Source: Marinobacter sp. Arc7-DN-1 (lineage in GTDB: Bacteria > Pseudomonadota > Gammaproteobacteria > Pseudomonadales > Oleiphilaceae). Taken from it: a stretch of 64,000 nucleotides of DNA. Location: positions 4,154,001 to 4,218,000 of the forward strand of contig NZ_CP031848.1 in the NCBI RefSeq assembly GCF_003441595.1, in the 5' to 3' direction. Below the pieces are notes generated by a model. It did no database searches and was not told the DNA's origin. It saw only the letters and a program-made list of their open reading frames with translations. A program made the position numbers and the translations under genes. This document shows, piece by piece, positions 38,651-51,802 of the stretch. Positions within the stretch are counted from its first letter, which is position 1; the number at the start of each line of letters is the position of its first letter.

Positions 38651-39631
38651 ATGATTAACCGCATATCTTCGATGGCGCTGGCGGAACGGGTGGGGGAGGG
38701 ACACCCCCGCGCCATCGCCAGGCTTATTACCCGCGTTGAAAGTGGCGGCGACCCTGAAGTGCGCCAGGCCCTGGCGGCGCTCTACAAGAGCACCGGCCGC
38801 GCCCATGTAGTGGGCATTACCGGTGTACCGGGGGCAGGGAAGTCGACCCTCGTTACACAGCTGGTCCATGAATACCGGGCCAGTGGCCGTAAGGTCGGTG
38901 TCGTTGCCATTGACCCCTCAAGCCCGTTTTCCGGTGGTGCGATCCTCGGTGATCGTATCCGCATGGGAGACTTGGTTTCCGACCCCGGGGTATTCATTCG
39001 CAGCATGGCCACCCGGGGAACCCTAGGTGGCCTGGCGAGACCGGCCCTGGACGCCGTCGACCTCCTGGATGCAGGTGGGTTTGATGTGGTCCTGATCGAG
39101 ACGGTCGGGGTGGGCCAGGACGAAGTTGATATCGTGCGTGCGGCTCATACCACGGTGGTTGTCAACGCGCCTGGTCTGGGCGATGACATTCAGGCCATCA
39201 AGGCAGGGGTGCTTGAGATAGCCGATGTCCATGTGGTGAGCAAAGCCGACCGGCCGGACTCCAACAAAACCATCCAGGAACTCAAGGCCATGCTGATGAT
39301 GAGCTTGGAGCCGGGTGAGGGCATCTGGCGGGTGCCGGTGGTACCGACCAGTTCTGAAAAGCACACCGGTTTCGGCGAGCTGATGGCCGCGATTGACCGT
39401 CACGCAGAGCACCTGGAGCGAAGCGGCGAAATCACCGAGCGGCGCCGCCAGATTGCTTTAACCCGGGTGGTGAAGGTCGCCGAAGAGATTGTCCGGGACA
39501 ATTTTGTACGTGACAGCAGGTCGCAAACCGAAGAGCTGCTCAAAAAGGTTACTCAACGCGAACTGGATCCCCACGGCGCCGCGGTGATCTTGCTAAAAGC
39601 CATGAAGGAGACGATTCATGAATCACACTGA
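38651..39631 (+). CDS. meaB: MeaB-family GTPase chaperone of the B12 mutase
   Basis: 326 residues (ArgK/MeaB). P-loop GVPGAGKS at 58-65, 'DPSSPFSGGAILGDRIRM' switch region, and 'SKADRPDSNK' as the base-specificity motif. MeaB proteins load adenosylcobalamin, eject inactive cofactor and protect the mutase. Stop-to-start contact with the ligase and a 14-bp overlap with the large mutase subunit indicate coupled synthesis. In HCM clusters the equivalent has been called meaH. Confidence 0.95.
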   Translation: MINRISSMALAERVGEGHPRAIARLITRVESGGDPEVRQALAALYKSTGRAHVVGITGVPGAGKSTLVTQLVHEYRASGRKVGVVAIDPSSPFSGGAILGDRIRMGDLVSDPGVFIRSMATRGTLGGLARPALDAVDLLDAGGFDVVLIETVGVGQDEVDIVRAAHTTVVVNAPGLGDDIQAIKAGVLEIADVHVVSKADRPDSNKTIQELKAMLMMSLEPGEGIWRVPVVPTSSEKHTGFGELMAAIDRHAEHLERSGEITERRRQIALTRVVKVAEEIVRDNFVRDSRSQTEELLKKVTQRELDPHGAAVILLKAMKETIHESH

Positions 39632-41315
39632 CCAGTATGACCCCGCTGCACTCAAGCATATTGAAAAAGAGTTCAACGAGTGGGAAAAGAACGAAGTGTC
39701 GTCCTTCATAAAGCGGGCGCCGGAGAGTAAGTCAGAGTACACCACCGCGTCGGGGATGCGGACGAAGCGCACGTATACGCCACTGGATGTCAAAGACACC
39801 CCGTTTGAGGACGTTGGTTTTCCCGGCCAATATCCCTTCACCCGGGGGCCCTACCCCACCATGTACCGTGGCAAGAACTGGACAATGCGCCAGATTGCCG
39901 GTTTCGGTACTGCCAGGGAAACCAACGGGCGCTTCAAATACCTCATTGCCCAGGGCCAGACCGGGCTGTCGATCGACTTCGACATGCCTACCCTGATGGG
40001 GTATGACTCGGGCCATTCCATGAGCCAGGGTGAGGTGGGCCGCGAGGGTGTCGCCATCGACACTCTGGCGGATATGGAGGAGTTGTTCGACGACATTGAC
40101 CTGACAAAAATTTCCGTCTCCATGACGATCAACCCGTCAGCCTGGATACTCTACGCCATGTACATTGCCCTGGCGCAGAAGCGCGGCTATGACCTCAATG
40201 ACCTCTCGGGCACCATCCAGAACGACATTCTCAAGGAGTATATCGCCCAGAAGGAATGGATATTCCCGGTGCGGCCGTCGGTTCGCCTGGTCCGTGACTG
40301 CATTCAGTACGGATCCGAGAACATGAAGCGGTACAACGCCATCAACATCTCCGGGTACCACATATCGGAAGCCGGTTCGACCGCTGTCCAGGAAGTGGCG
40401 TACACAATGGCGACCACCATGGAGTACGTTCAGACTGCAATCGACGCCGGGGTGGATGTTAATGAGTTTGGTCCCCGCCTCTCGTTCTTCTTCGTGAGCC
40501 AGGCAGACTTCTTTGAAGAGATTGCCAAGTTCCGGGCGGCCAGGCGGGTATACGCCAAAATCATGCGGAAAAAATTCGGCGCCACGAAACCCGAGGCAAG
40601 CCGGTTACGTTTCCACGCACAAACCGCGGCAGCGACCCTGACCAAGCCGCAGTATACGATCAACCCGATCCGCACCGCGCTTCAGGCACTGTCTGCTGTG
40701 CTGGGTGGCGCTCAGTCGCTGCACACCAATGGCATGGATGAGGCCTTTGCCATACCCACCGAGGAAGCGATGCGGATCGCCCTGCGAACCCAGCAGATCA
40801 TTGCCTACGAAACCAACATCACCCAGGTGGTGGATCCATTGGGTGGTTCCTACTATGTCGAAAGCCTTACCGATGAGATTGAACGGGAAGTCTGGAAAAT
40901 CCTTGATGAGGTTGAAGAACTTGGTGGCACCCTCCAGTGTATTGACGATGGCTACTTCCAGAGAGGCATATCCGATTCGGCCTATGATTTCGCGCTACGC
41001 AAGGCCAGCGGGGAGCGACCGGTCATCGGCGTCAATATGTTCGTCCAGGAGGAAGAGGATGTTGAGATTGAAACCCATCCACATGATCCGGAAACCGAGC
41101 GCCGGCAGATTGAGCGCCTGAACAAGGTCAGGAACAATCGCGATGAAGAAAAAGTCCAGAGTCTGCTCACGCAGTTGAAAGAGCAGGCCGAGGACGAAAC
41201 GGTAAACCTTATGCCCATAACCATTGAATTGGTCAAAGAAGGGGCTTCGATGGGCGATATTGTTGAAACCCTGAAAGGCATTTGGGGAACCTACCGGGAA
41301 AAACCTGTAATCTGA
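39618..41315 (+). CDS. hcmA: large subunit of a B12-dependent acyl-CoA mutase, signature of 2-hydroxyisobutyryl-CoA mutase
   Basis: 565 residues, a TIM-barrel catalytic subunit without its own B12 domain, which is supplied by the small subunit. The family segment reads 'TMRQIAGFGTA' and 'TGLSIDFDMPT'. At these positions methylmalonyl-CoA mutases have MRQYAGF and LSVAFD, so the active-site Tyr is replaced by Ile93 and an Ala by Asp120. The spacing of 27 equals Ile90/Asp117 reported for Aquincola HcmA, which favours rearranging 2-hydroxyisobutyryl-CoA to (S)-3-hydroxybutyryl-CoA. The catalytic His region 'SGYHISEAGSTAVQE' is intact. Isobutyryl-CoA mutase, with Phe, is the other possibility. Overlaps meaB by 14 bp. 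Confidence 0.85.
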   Translation: MNHTDQYDPAALKHIEKEFNEWEKNEVSSFIKRAPESKSEYTTASGMRTKRTYTPLDVKDTPFEDVGFPGQYPFTRGPYPTMYRGKNWTMRQIAGFGTARETNGRFKYLIAQGQTGLSIDFDMPTLMGYDSGHSMSQGEVGREGVAIDTLADMEELFDDIDLTKISVSMTINPSAWILYAMYIALAQKRGYDLNDLSGTIQNDILKEYIAQKEWIFPVRPSVRLVRDCIQYGSENMKRYNAINISGYHISEAGSTAVQEVAYTMATTMEYVQTAIDAGVDVNEFGPRLSFFFVSQADFFEEIAKFRAARRVYAKIMRKKFGATKPEASRLRFHAQTAAATLTKPQYTINPIRTALQALSAVLGGAQSLHTNGMDEAFAIPTEEAMRIALRTQQIIAYETNITQVVDPLGGSYYVESLTDEIEREVWKILDEVEELGGTLQCIDDGYFQRGISDSAYDFALRKASGERPVIGVNMFVQEEEDVEIETHPHDPETERRQIERLNKVRNNRDEEKVQSLLTQLKEQAEDETVNLMPITIELVKEGASMGDIVETLKGIWGTYREKPVI

Positions 41316-41357
41316 CCGGCTTCGTTGATGGACGGAACCGGGTCACGGGAGAAATGA

Positions 41358-41915
41358 ATGGTCAGGCTCACCAAGATATATACGAAAACCGGAGATAAGG
41401 GCGATACCGGCCTGGGTGATGGTAGCCGGGTCGCCAAGTACGATCCGCGTGTGGAAGCCTACGGCACGGTGGACGAAGCAAACGCCGTTATTGGCCTGGC
41501 GCGGCTGCATGTCGACGAGACGCTGGACAGGATCCTGGCACGCATCCAGAACGATCTGTTTGATGTCGGTGCCGATCTTTGCACGCCTGTTGTGGAAAAT
41601 CCGAAATATCCGCCACTCAGGCTTGCAGACTCCAAGACCCTTGAGCTTGAGCAGGAAATAGACCGGTTCAACGCGGATATTCCGTCCCTGCGATCTTTCA
41701 TTCTCCCGGCGGGCAATCCCGCAGCAACGTATCTTCACCATGCCCGGACAGTGACTCGCCGGGCTGAGAGGATCATTGTTCAGTTGAAGGAAGAGCAGGA
41801 GATTAGCCCCTCGGTGCTGGAGTATATGAACCGCCTGTCTGATTTGCTGTTCGTGATGGCCCGCTATTCGAATGCCAAGGGAAAAGGCGATGTGCTCTGG
41901 GTACCCGGTGAATGA
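41358..41915 (+). CDS. PduO-type ATP:cob(I)alamin adenosyltransferase
   Basis: 185 residues. ATP loop 'TKIYTKTGDKGDTGLGDGSRV', 'YGTVDEANAVIGLAR' and the C-terminal 'RTVTRRAER' with 'MNRLSDLLFVMAR' are diagnostic of the PduO family. It makes adenosylcobalamin, the mutase cofactor. It starts 42 bp behind the large subunit and is the last gene of the operon, so cofactor is made on the spot for the mutase. Confidence 0.95.
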   Translation: MVRLTKIYTKTGDKGDTGLGDGSRVAKYDPRVEAYGTVDEANAVIGLARLHVDETLDRILARIQNDLFDVGADLCTPVVENPKYPPLRLADSKTLELEQEIDRFNADIPSLRSFILPAGNPAATYLHHARTVTRRAERIIVQLKEEQEISPSVLEYMNRLSDLLFVMARYSNAKGKGDVLWVPGE

Positions 41916-41963
41916 CATCCGCTAACGATGAAGGTCCTGGGGTTTGATATTCTCGTCTCCCGA

Positions 41964-41985
41964 GCACGGTGGCCGGCGCCGTGCC
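41964..41985 (+). terminator. hairpin behind the mutase operon
   Basis: GCACGG pairs with CCGTGC around a GC-rich loop, 49 bp past the adenosyltransferase stop. No T-tract follows; directly downstream is a longer perfect inverted repeat that may do the terminating. Confidence 0.4.
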
Positions 41986-41988
41986 GCA

Positions 41989-42041
41989 GTGTCCCGTCTG
42001 GCTAATTCGCAGTAGATTAGCGAATTAGCCAGACGGGACAC
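41989..42041. repeat. 53-bp perfect inverted repeat
   Basis: Two 22-bp arms (41989-42010 and 42020-42041) are exact reverse complements round a 9-nt loop. The sequence begins GTGTCCCGTCTGGC. No T-tract follows. It sits in the 285-bp gap (41916-42200) between the mutase operon and the DUF1289 gene, in which I see no coding sequence. It could be a strong terminator or a small palindromic mobile repeat. Confidence 0.85.
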
Positions 42042-42200
42042 TAGTGTACCCACTGTCGGATCTGGGGTATGGCAACATCTGGAGGAGCCCCTGACCGAAC
42101 AGGTATTAGAAGCAGAGGCCAGGAAAGGTTAAAGTGAGCGCCTTTGGGCCACATAGTTTTCCACTTGGTCACGGTTAAGCAGTCAGGTGAGGTAGGCAGG

Positions 42201-42383
42201 ATGAAAGTCGCCGATAAGGTACGCTCGCCCTGTGTGAGCATTTGCGCGCTGGACGAGAATGACATTTGTGTTGGTTGTCATCGCAGCGGAGAGGAAATTA
42301 CGCGGTGGTCTCGGATGAGCAACGAAGAACGCCGTGACGTGCTGCGAAAAGTTGCCGAGCGTGAAAGCAAGGTTTTGGTCTAG
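42201..42383 (+). CDS. DUF1289 Cys-rich small protein
   Basis: 60 residues. The Cys pattern C-x3-C-x8-C-x2-C in SPCVSICALDENDICVGC fits DUF1289, likely a metal- or iron-sulfur-binding fold. Starts at ATG 42201 behind AGGTAGGCAGG; an earlier in-frame start adds 19 residues of unlike sequence. Function unknown; 87 bp upstream of purT on the same strand. Confidence 0.8.
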   Translation: MKVADKVRSPCVSICALDENDICVGCHRSGEEITRWSRMSNEERRDVLRKVAERESKVLV

Positions 42384-42470
42384 ATTGTTATGTTCATTAG
42401 GGCAATCGCGTTTATGGCGTCGCCGGGCAATATTGGGCATTCGTAGATACCACACAGGACAGGCAATATC

Positions 42471-43661
42471 ATGACTGACACAGTTCGAATTGGTACTCCT
42501 CTGAAAGAAAACGCCTTCAGGGTTCTCTTTTGTGGTTCCGGAGAGCTGGGCAAGGAAGTTGTCATCGAGCTTCAGCGCTTTGGCGTGGAGGTCATCGCGG
42601 TTGACCGTTATGCCAATGCTCCGGCCATGCAGGTTGCCCATCGCAGCCACGTTGTCGATATGCTGGATGGAGAGGCCCTTCGCCGCATTATTGAGGCGGA
42701 AAAGCCGAACCTGATTGTGCCTGAGATAGAAGCTATCGCCACTCCCGAACTGGTGAGGCTGGAGCGCGAAGGCTATCACGTGATTCCCACCGCACGGGCC
42801 GTTAACCTGACAATGAACCGGGAAGGTATCCGTCGCCTGGCCGCCGAGGAGCTCGGGCTTGCTACATCGCCGTACCGATTCGCGGAATCGAAAGAGGAAT
42901 ATCTCGCGGCGGTCGAGGCCGTCGGTTTGCCCCTGGTGGTGAAGCCGGTGATGAGTTCGTCCGGCAAGGGGCAAAGCCTGGTCAGGTCTAGCGATGATAT
43001 TGAGGCTGCCTGGGATTATGCCCAGACCGGTGGTCGCGCCGGTAAGGGGAGGGTGATCGTTGAGGGGTTCGTGGACTTCGAATACGAAATCACCTTGCTT
43101 ACCGTAAAGCATCGCGACGGCATTTCGTTCTGTGATCCGATCGGGCACCGTCAGCAAGACGGGGATTACCGTGAGTCCTGGCAGCCGCAGCCAATGAGTG
43201 AAAAAGCCCTGGCCCGTTCCCGGGAAATCGCCGAAGCTGTTGCCGGCAACCTTGGTGGCTATGGGGTCTATGGGGTGGAGCTGTTTGTTCGGGGCGACCA
43301 GGTATGGTTCTCCGAAGTGTCGCCGCGCCCCCACGACACCGGGCTGGTTACCCTGGTTTCCCAGGATTTGTCAGAATTTGCGTTGCATGCCCGCGCGATC
43401 CTGGGGCTGCCAATACCGGCGATACGCCAGCAGGGGCCATCTGCTTCCGCAGTGATATTGCCTGAGGGAGATTCCGATGCCGTTTCCTACTCCGGGCTTG
43501 AAAAAGCGTTAGCTGAGCCTGATATTTTTCTCAGGCTGTTTGGTAAACCTGAACTGAGAGGGCGCCGCCGTATGGGGGTGGCTCTTGCGACCGGTAGTTC
43601 GATTGCCGAGGCGAGGGAAAAAGCGACCCGGGCGGCGGCCGCGGTAAAAACCGAGTTTTGA
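42471..43661 (+). CDS. purT: formate-dependent phosphoribosylglycinamide formyltransferase 2
   Basis: 396 residues of the ATP-grasp superfamily. Uses formate and ATP to formylate GAR, an alternative to folate-dependent PurN. Visible: N-terminal '[14 protein letters not shown]', the ATP-grasp '[16 protein letters not shown]', and '[24 protein letters not shown]' with the metal-binding Glu. Normal length. It is the second purine gene in this window after purL, but they are not in one operon. Confidence 0.97.
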   Translation: MTDTVRIGTPLKENAFRVLFCGSGELGKEVVIELQRFGVEVIAVDRYANAPAMQVAHRSHVVDMLDGEALRRIIEAEKPNLIVPEIEAIATPELVRLEREGYHVIPTARAVNLTMNREGIRRLAAEELGLATSPYRFAESKEEYLAAVEAVGLPLVVKPVMSSSGKGQSLVRSSDDIEAAWDYAQTGGRAGKGRVIVEGFVDFEYEITLLTVKHRDGISFCDPIGHRQQDGDYRESWQPQPMSEKALARSREIAEAVAGNLGGYGVYGVELFVRGDQVWFSEVSPRPHDTGLVTLVSQDLSEFALHARAILGLPIPAIRQQGPSASAVILPEGDSDAVSYSGLEKALAEPDIFLRLFGKPELRGRRRMGVALATGSSIAEAREKATRAAAAVKTEF

Positions 43662-43701
43662 CGGTACATTGTCGATTTACCGAAAAAGTTATAACGAACC
43701 G

Positions 43702-43729
43702 TTGACACCTCTGAGCAGGTCTGTAGAAT
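43702..43729 (+). promoter_or_regulatory. rrn promoter P1
   Basis: TTGACA (43702-43707), 16-bp spacer, TAGAAT (43724-43729), followed by a GC-rich GCGCCTC discriminator typical of stringently controlled rRNA promoters. Confidence 0.85.
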
Positions 43730-43834
43730 GCGCCTCTCTTTCGAGGGACAAGCCACTGACACAGGGGCTTCTTGAGGGAGTAACTGCTTGAAAGCGCTGA
43801 AGAAATTGAGTTGAAAAAATTCTTCAGAAAGCGA

Positions 43835-43862
43835 TTGACAGGAAAGCGATTCGCTGTAGAAT
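43835..43862 (+). promoter_or_regulatory. rrn promoter P2
   Basis: TTGACA (43835-43840), 16-bp spacer, TAGAAT (43857-43862), then GCGCGCCTC discriminator. Same hexamers and spacing as P1 and P3. Confidence 0.85.
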
Positions 43863-43938
43863 GCGCGCCTCGAAACAGGTAGTAAGCCGGTAAGTTTTTC
43901 GGCGATTTCCGGAGACGGAAGCAGCGAAAAATAAACGG

Positions 43939-43966
43939 TTGACAGGGTGGCGGAACGATGTAGAAT
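43939..43966 (+). promoter_or_regulatory. rrn promoter P3
   Basis: TTGACA (43939-43944), 16-bp spacer, TAGAAT (43961-43966), then ACGCCTCC discriminator. Nearest of the three promoters to the 16S gene. Confidence 0.85.
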
Positions 43967-43996
43967 ACGCCTCCTTGATTGAGCCACGGCTCAACC

Positions 43997-44007
43997 GCTC
44001 TTTAAAA
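43997..44007 (+). promoter_or_regulatory. boxA antitermination site in the rrn leader
   Basis: GCTCTTTAAAA matches the core of the rRNA boxA (TGCTCTTTAACA). It is where NusB/NusE load to prevent premature termination. A second copy, GCTCTTTAACA, lies before 23S at 46451-46461. Confidence 0.75.
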
Positions 44008-44011
44008 AGTT

Positions 44012-44030
44012 AACCAAGTAATTCGTGTGG
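44012..44030 (+). other. 5' half of the 16S processing stem
   Basis: AACCAAGTAATTCGTGTGG here is the exact reverse complement of 45699-45717 downstream of 16S. The 19-bp stem loops out the whole 16S precursor for RNase III cutting. Confidence 0.85.
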
Positions 44031-44135
44031 GCGCTGGCCGAGGTATTTCGGAGATGAAATATCAGGACAGTGACTCGTCGAAATTGAGTTTTGTCTTGAG
44101 CAAGAATAGAGGATCTTCGGATTCTTGTATGATTT

Positions 44136-45671
<1,536 letters not shown>

Positions 45672-45698
45672 AACGAAGCCGAAGGCTTCGGTCAGAGT

Positions 45699-45717
45699 CC
45701 ACACGAATTACTTGGTT
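45699..45717 (+). other. 3' half of the 16S processing stem
   Basis: CCACACGAATTACTTGGTT pairs along its whole length with 44012-44030 upstream of the 16S gene. RNase III processing site inferred from known rRNA maturation. Confidence 0.85.
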
Positions 45718-45915
45718 GGCTAATAAAGAGAGCAAAGGGTCTATGCAGGCCCGTTGTCGGTTTGGTTCAAACCACGAGACGATCTCGGGGTTTGGCGCCG
45801 GATTCGCGCCAGCTGACAAGGCGCAGGCTGAGAGAGTGAGGGAGCGTACCCAGGTACGTGACTGAGTGATCGAAGACTGCAACGCAGCCCAGGTGGTGCG
45901 AAGACAAGCAAAACC

Positions 45916-45992
<77 letters not shown>

Positions 45993-46264
45993 AAATTGCG
46001 TTATCCGTCGTTATCGCCGGGCTCACGTGCTACTCGCACGCTACACCCGCCGATGCCTAGGCTAACCCAATTTTCGGAGCGCGCCTCGCGGTAAAGAGGT
46101 GGGCCGAGTGGGTCATCCGCAAAGGTAGCGACGTACGCGGATGCGCCGGACAGGTTTTGTCAATCCAGGCGCAGCTTGAATGAGTGAAGGAGTGACCCTC
46201 GATGGGTCATGACGGATGCGAACGAAGGCTGCAACGACGAGTGACAGAAGCTGGACAAGTAGAC

Positions 46265-46340
46265 GGGGCTATAGCTCAGCTGGGAGAGCGCCTGCCTTGC
46301 ACGCAGGAGGTCGGCAGTTCGATCCTGCCTAGCTCCACCA
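46265..46340 (+). tRNA. tRNA-Ala (TGC anticodon)
   Basis: 76 nt. GGGGCTA acceptor stem pairs with TAGCTCC (one G-U), anticodon loop CTTGCAC, T-arm with GTTCGATCC, encoded CCA. Follows tRNA-Ile in the spacer, the standard Ile-Ala pair. Confidence 0.97.
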
Positions 46341-46450
46341 AATTTACTGACCAACGCGAGTTGGCAGTGTACAGAAACAAGTTTTTCAGTTTGATGACCG
46401 AGTTAAGGGTTATGGCTGAAGGCCTTCTTTCTGATCACTGGGTCAGATTT

Positions 46451-46461
46451 GCTCTTTAACA
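46451..46461 (+). promoter_or_regulatory. boxA in the 23S leader
   Basis: GCTCTTTAACA matches the core of boxA, about 200 bp before the 23S gene. It repeats the antitermination signal after the tRNAs. Confidence 0.75.
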
Positions 46462-46664
46462 AATTGGACGAGATAGAACACGAAGACGTTTTCTCATTAT
46501 CTCCGAGAAAACGTGTTCAATGTGATAGCGATTTCAAGCGTTATCCGGTGTTGTCGTTGAAGTGGTTGTTATATTGCTTCAAGTGACTGTCTCGAAACAG
46601 GGTTCTTTGTCAGGCTTGCCTGGTAAGGGATGTTGATTCGTGAACAGTTGTCTTGGGGTTATAT

Positions 46665-49552
<2,888 letters not shown>

Positions 49553-49655
49553 ATATAACACCCAAGACAATTGCGGGTAACGCAAACCGGAAATCGATTA
49601 TCACTCAGAAAACACCCTGAACGTTCCATCTCGTCCCCCAGTGATCAACCGTTTT

Positions 49656-49776
49656 TGCCTGACGGACCATAGCGGTCTGGAACACCTGATCCCATCCCGA
49701 ACTCAGAAGTGAAACAGACCAGCGCCGATGGGGTAGTGTGGCGTTGGCCCATGGTGAGAGTAGGTCATCGTCAGGC
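49656..49776 (+). rRNA. rrf: 5S ribosomal RNA
   Basis: About 120 nt. 5' TGCCTGACG pairs with 3' CGTCAGGC; internal CCATCCCGAACTCAGAAGTG and GATGGTAGTG-like regions are typical. About 100 bp after 23S. Confidence 0.95.
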
Positions 49777-49788
49777 TCCTATATAAAC

Positions 49789-49822
49789 AAGCCCGACAGG
49801 CAATAGCTGCCGGGCTTTTTTT
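49789..49822 (+). terminator. rrn operon intrinsic terminator
   Basis: AAGCCCG pairs with CGGGCTT around AGGCAATAGCTGC-type loop sequence, followed by a run of T (TTTTTTT). It ends the rRNA operon. The group II intron begins a few bases downstream. Confidence 0.9.
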
Positions 49823-49827
49823 GTGTT

Positions 49828-51772
49828 GTGCGCCAGGCATGGCGGCGTAGCGCCTTGACGGGGCGCTGTTCCGGTACAGGTGGTGCTGGTGCCGGATGAC
49901 TGGGGGTGCAATCCCCTGTGGGCCCGGGTAAGGGGAACCACTAGCCGGACGGGCAAGGTGTCCATCGCGAGGGTGGAATCTGAAGGGAAGCCGCAGGGCA
50001 AAACACTGACCTGCGACGAACAGAAATCGCATACGAGGCGGGCACACTGGGTAAGGCGGCCAATATCGTCAAAGCCCGATACTTGCACAGGAAGGTGTGA
50101 ACGTAGATGCGGCGGGTATAAGTGTGAAGGTCACGCGTCTTACCCTGGGAAGTCTGGTTTTCTGCCACCGTGCTACTCACCTCGTGAGGGGTGGGGATGG
50201 GAAGCCAGAACTCAGCAGAGGCCATAGTAGGTGTGTCACCGCACACTGAAGGGCTGAACATGGTTGACCGCAAGTAGGCGATGAGTGCTCGTTGGTCGTG
50301 CTTATGAAGACAGAAGCGGCCCGGATGGGGGTCAGGGCAATCAGGGAGCGCCGGACGGAATCCGGCAGAGACTGGTGCCCGTGTCGAGGCAGACGCGGGA
50401 GGCTCATTCGTGGTACGAACGCGGAGCGAACGCGCGGATGGAACAGGTGCTTGAGCGCCCGAACCTGATGCGTGCGTATCAGCGGGTTGGTGTCCAACAA
50501 GGCGCAGCTGGCCGTCCGATCAGATGCCCACAACGGCCCTGAAAGGCCACCTGCAACAGCATTGGCCAACGGTGCGTGAGCGCTTATTGGCCGGGACGCT
50601 ACCATCCTCAGCCCATACGCCGGGGTCAGTATCCCAAGCCGCAAGGCGGCGAACGGGTACTGGGTATTCCGACGGTACAAGATCGCCTGATTCAACAAGC
50701 CCTTCACCAAGTGCTGAGCCCGATTGCTGGAACCGACCTTCTCGGATCACAGTTACGGCTTCCGGCCTGGGAGAAGTGCCCATCAGGCGGTCAAGGCGAT
50801 GCAGCAGCACATCAATGAGGGCCACCGTTGGGGTTGGTCGATCTGGATTCTGGCCCAGTTCTTTGACCGGGTCAACCACGATGTGCTGATGAGCCTGCTG
50901 GCTCGTCGCCATCACCGACCGCCGGATACTGACCCTGATCCGACGTTATCTGCGAAGCCGGCATGCTGGACGGTGGGGTGGTCAGCCCGAGACGGGAAGG
51001 ACGCCACAAGCGGCCCGCTCTCGCCTCTGCTCTCCAATGTTCTTTTGACCGAACTGGACAGGGAGCTGGAGCGCCGGGGCCATCGGTTTCTGCCGCTACG
51101 CGGACGACTGCAATATCTACGTTCGTAGCAAGCGAGCCGGGCACCGGATCATGGCCAGCCTCACCCACTATCTGGAAACGCACTTGCGCCTGAAGATCAA
51201 CACGGAGAAAAGCGCCGTGGATCGGCCTTGGCGCCGGAGCTATCTGGCGTTACAGCGTAAGCTGGCACAAACAGGTTCGGCTGAGGATTGCGCCCAAGAG
51301 CCTGAAAGCTCATCAGGCCAACCTGCGTCAGTTGCTCCGACGATCACGGGGGCGATCGCTGCTGACCACCATCCAACACCTGAATCCAGTGCTGCGAGGG
51401 TGGGCGAACTACTACCGCCTGACCGACTCAAAGCGCTCGGTAGAGGCGATGGACGGGTGGGTACGGCGACGACTCCGCCTGATCCTGTGGCGACAATGGA
51501 AGCGAGTTCACACTCGAGCTCGCAACCTGATGCGGCTTGGACTGGTGGAGGAACGGGCTTGGAAAAGCGCGACAAACGGGCGCGGGCCTTGGTGGAATAG
51601 CGGGGCATCGCATATGAATGCCGCACTCCCCAAGAAGGTCTTTAACCGCCTGTCTCTGGTAAGCTTGTTGGATACGATGACTCGGCTTCAGAGCCAGCCA
51701 TGAACCGCCGTATACGGAACCGTACGTACGGTGGTGTGAGAGGACGGGGGAGGTAACTCCCCCTCCTACTCG
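49828..51772 (+). mobile_element. group II intron, bacterial class C type, with decayed reverse transcriptase
   Basis: The element begins GTGCGCC, fitting the group II GUGYG rule, directly after the rrn terminator T-tract; class C introns characteristically insert behind terminators. About 450 bp of 5' ribozyme sequence precede the reverse-transcriptase reading frame. Domain V-like (CGCCGTATACGG then ACCGTACGTACGGT) and a short domain VI (GGGGGAGG..CCTCCTACT) are at 51697-51772. The 3' boundary is estimated to within about 10 bp. The protein gene is broken (see separate entry), so mobility would need a helper copy. Confidence 0.85.
50304..51703 (+). pseudogene. ltrA: group II intron reverse transcriptase/maturase, frameshifted
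   Basis: LtrA-type protein read in several frames: MEQVLERPNLMRAYQRV (50436 on), ALKGHLQQHWPTVRERLLAG, YHPQPIRRG, IPKPQGGERVLGIPTVQDRL, 'FEPTFSDHSYGFRPGRSAHQAV', 'AQFFDRVNHDVL', 'GPLSPLLSNVLLTELD', then the catalytic RYADDCNIYV (around 51093) and the maturase end 'LNPVLRGWANYYRLTDSKRS'. At least five net frame changes separate these pieces, each apparently a one-base insertion or deletion; an extra C precedes the YADD codons. Few substitutions are needed to restore the protein, so decay is recent or the sequence here is unreliable. Confidence 0.85.
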
Positions 51773-51802
51773 TTCCCGGAATTTGTGTTTATGTTGTGCC
51801 AG

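Noticed and set aside
39618-41315. Methylmalonyl-CoA mutase as the default annotation of the large mutase subunit
   Set aside because: The substrate-site Tyr is replaced by Ile93 and an Ala by Asp120, and a PaaK-like ligase sits in the operon, which fits a 2-hydroxy acid route better.
49880-50542. Independent small proteins inside the group II intron
   Set aside because: They are pieces of ribozyme sequence or of the broken reverse transcriptase.
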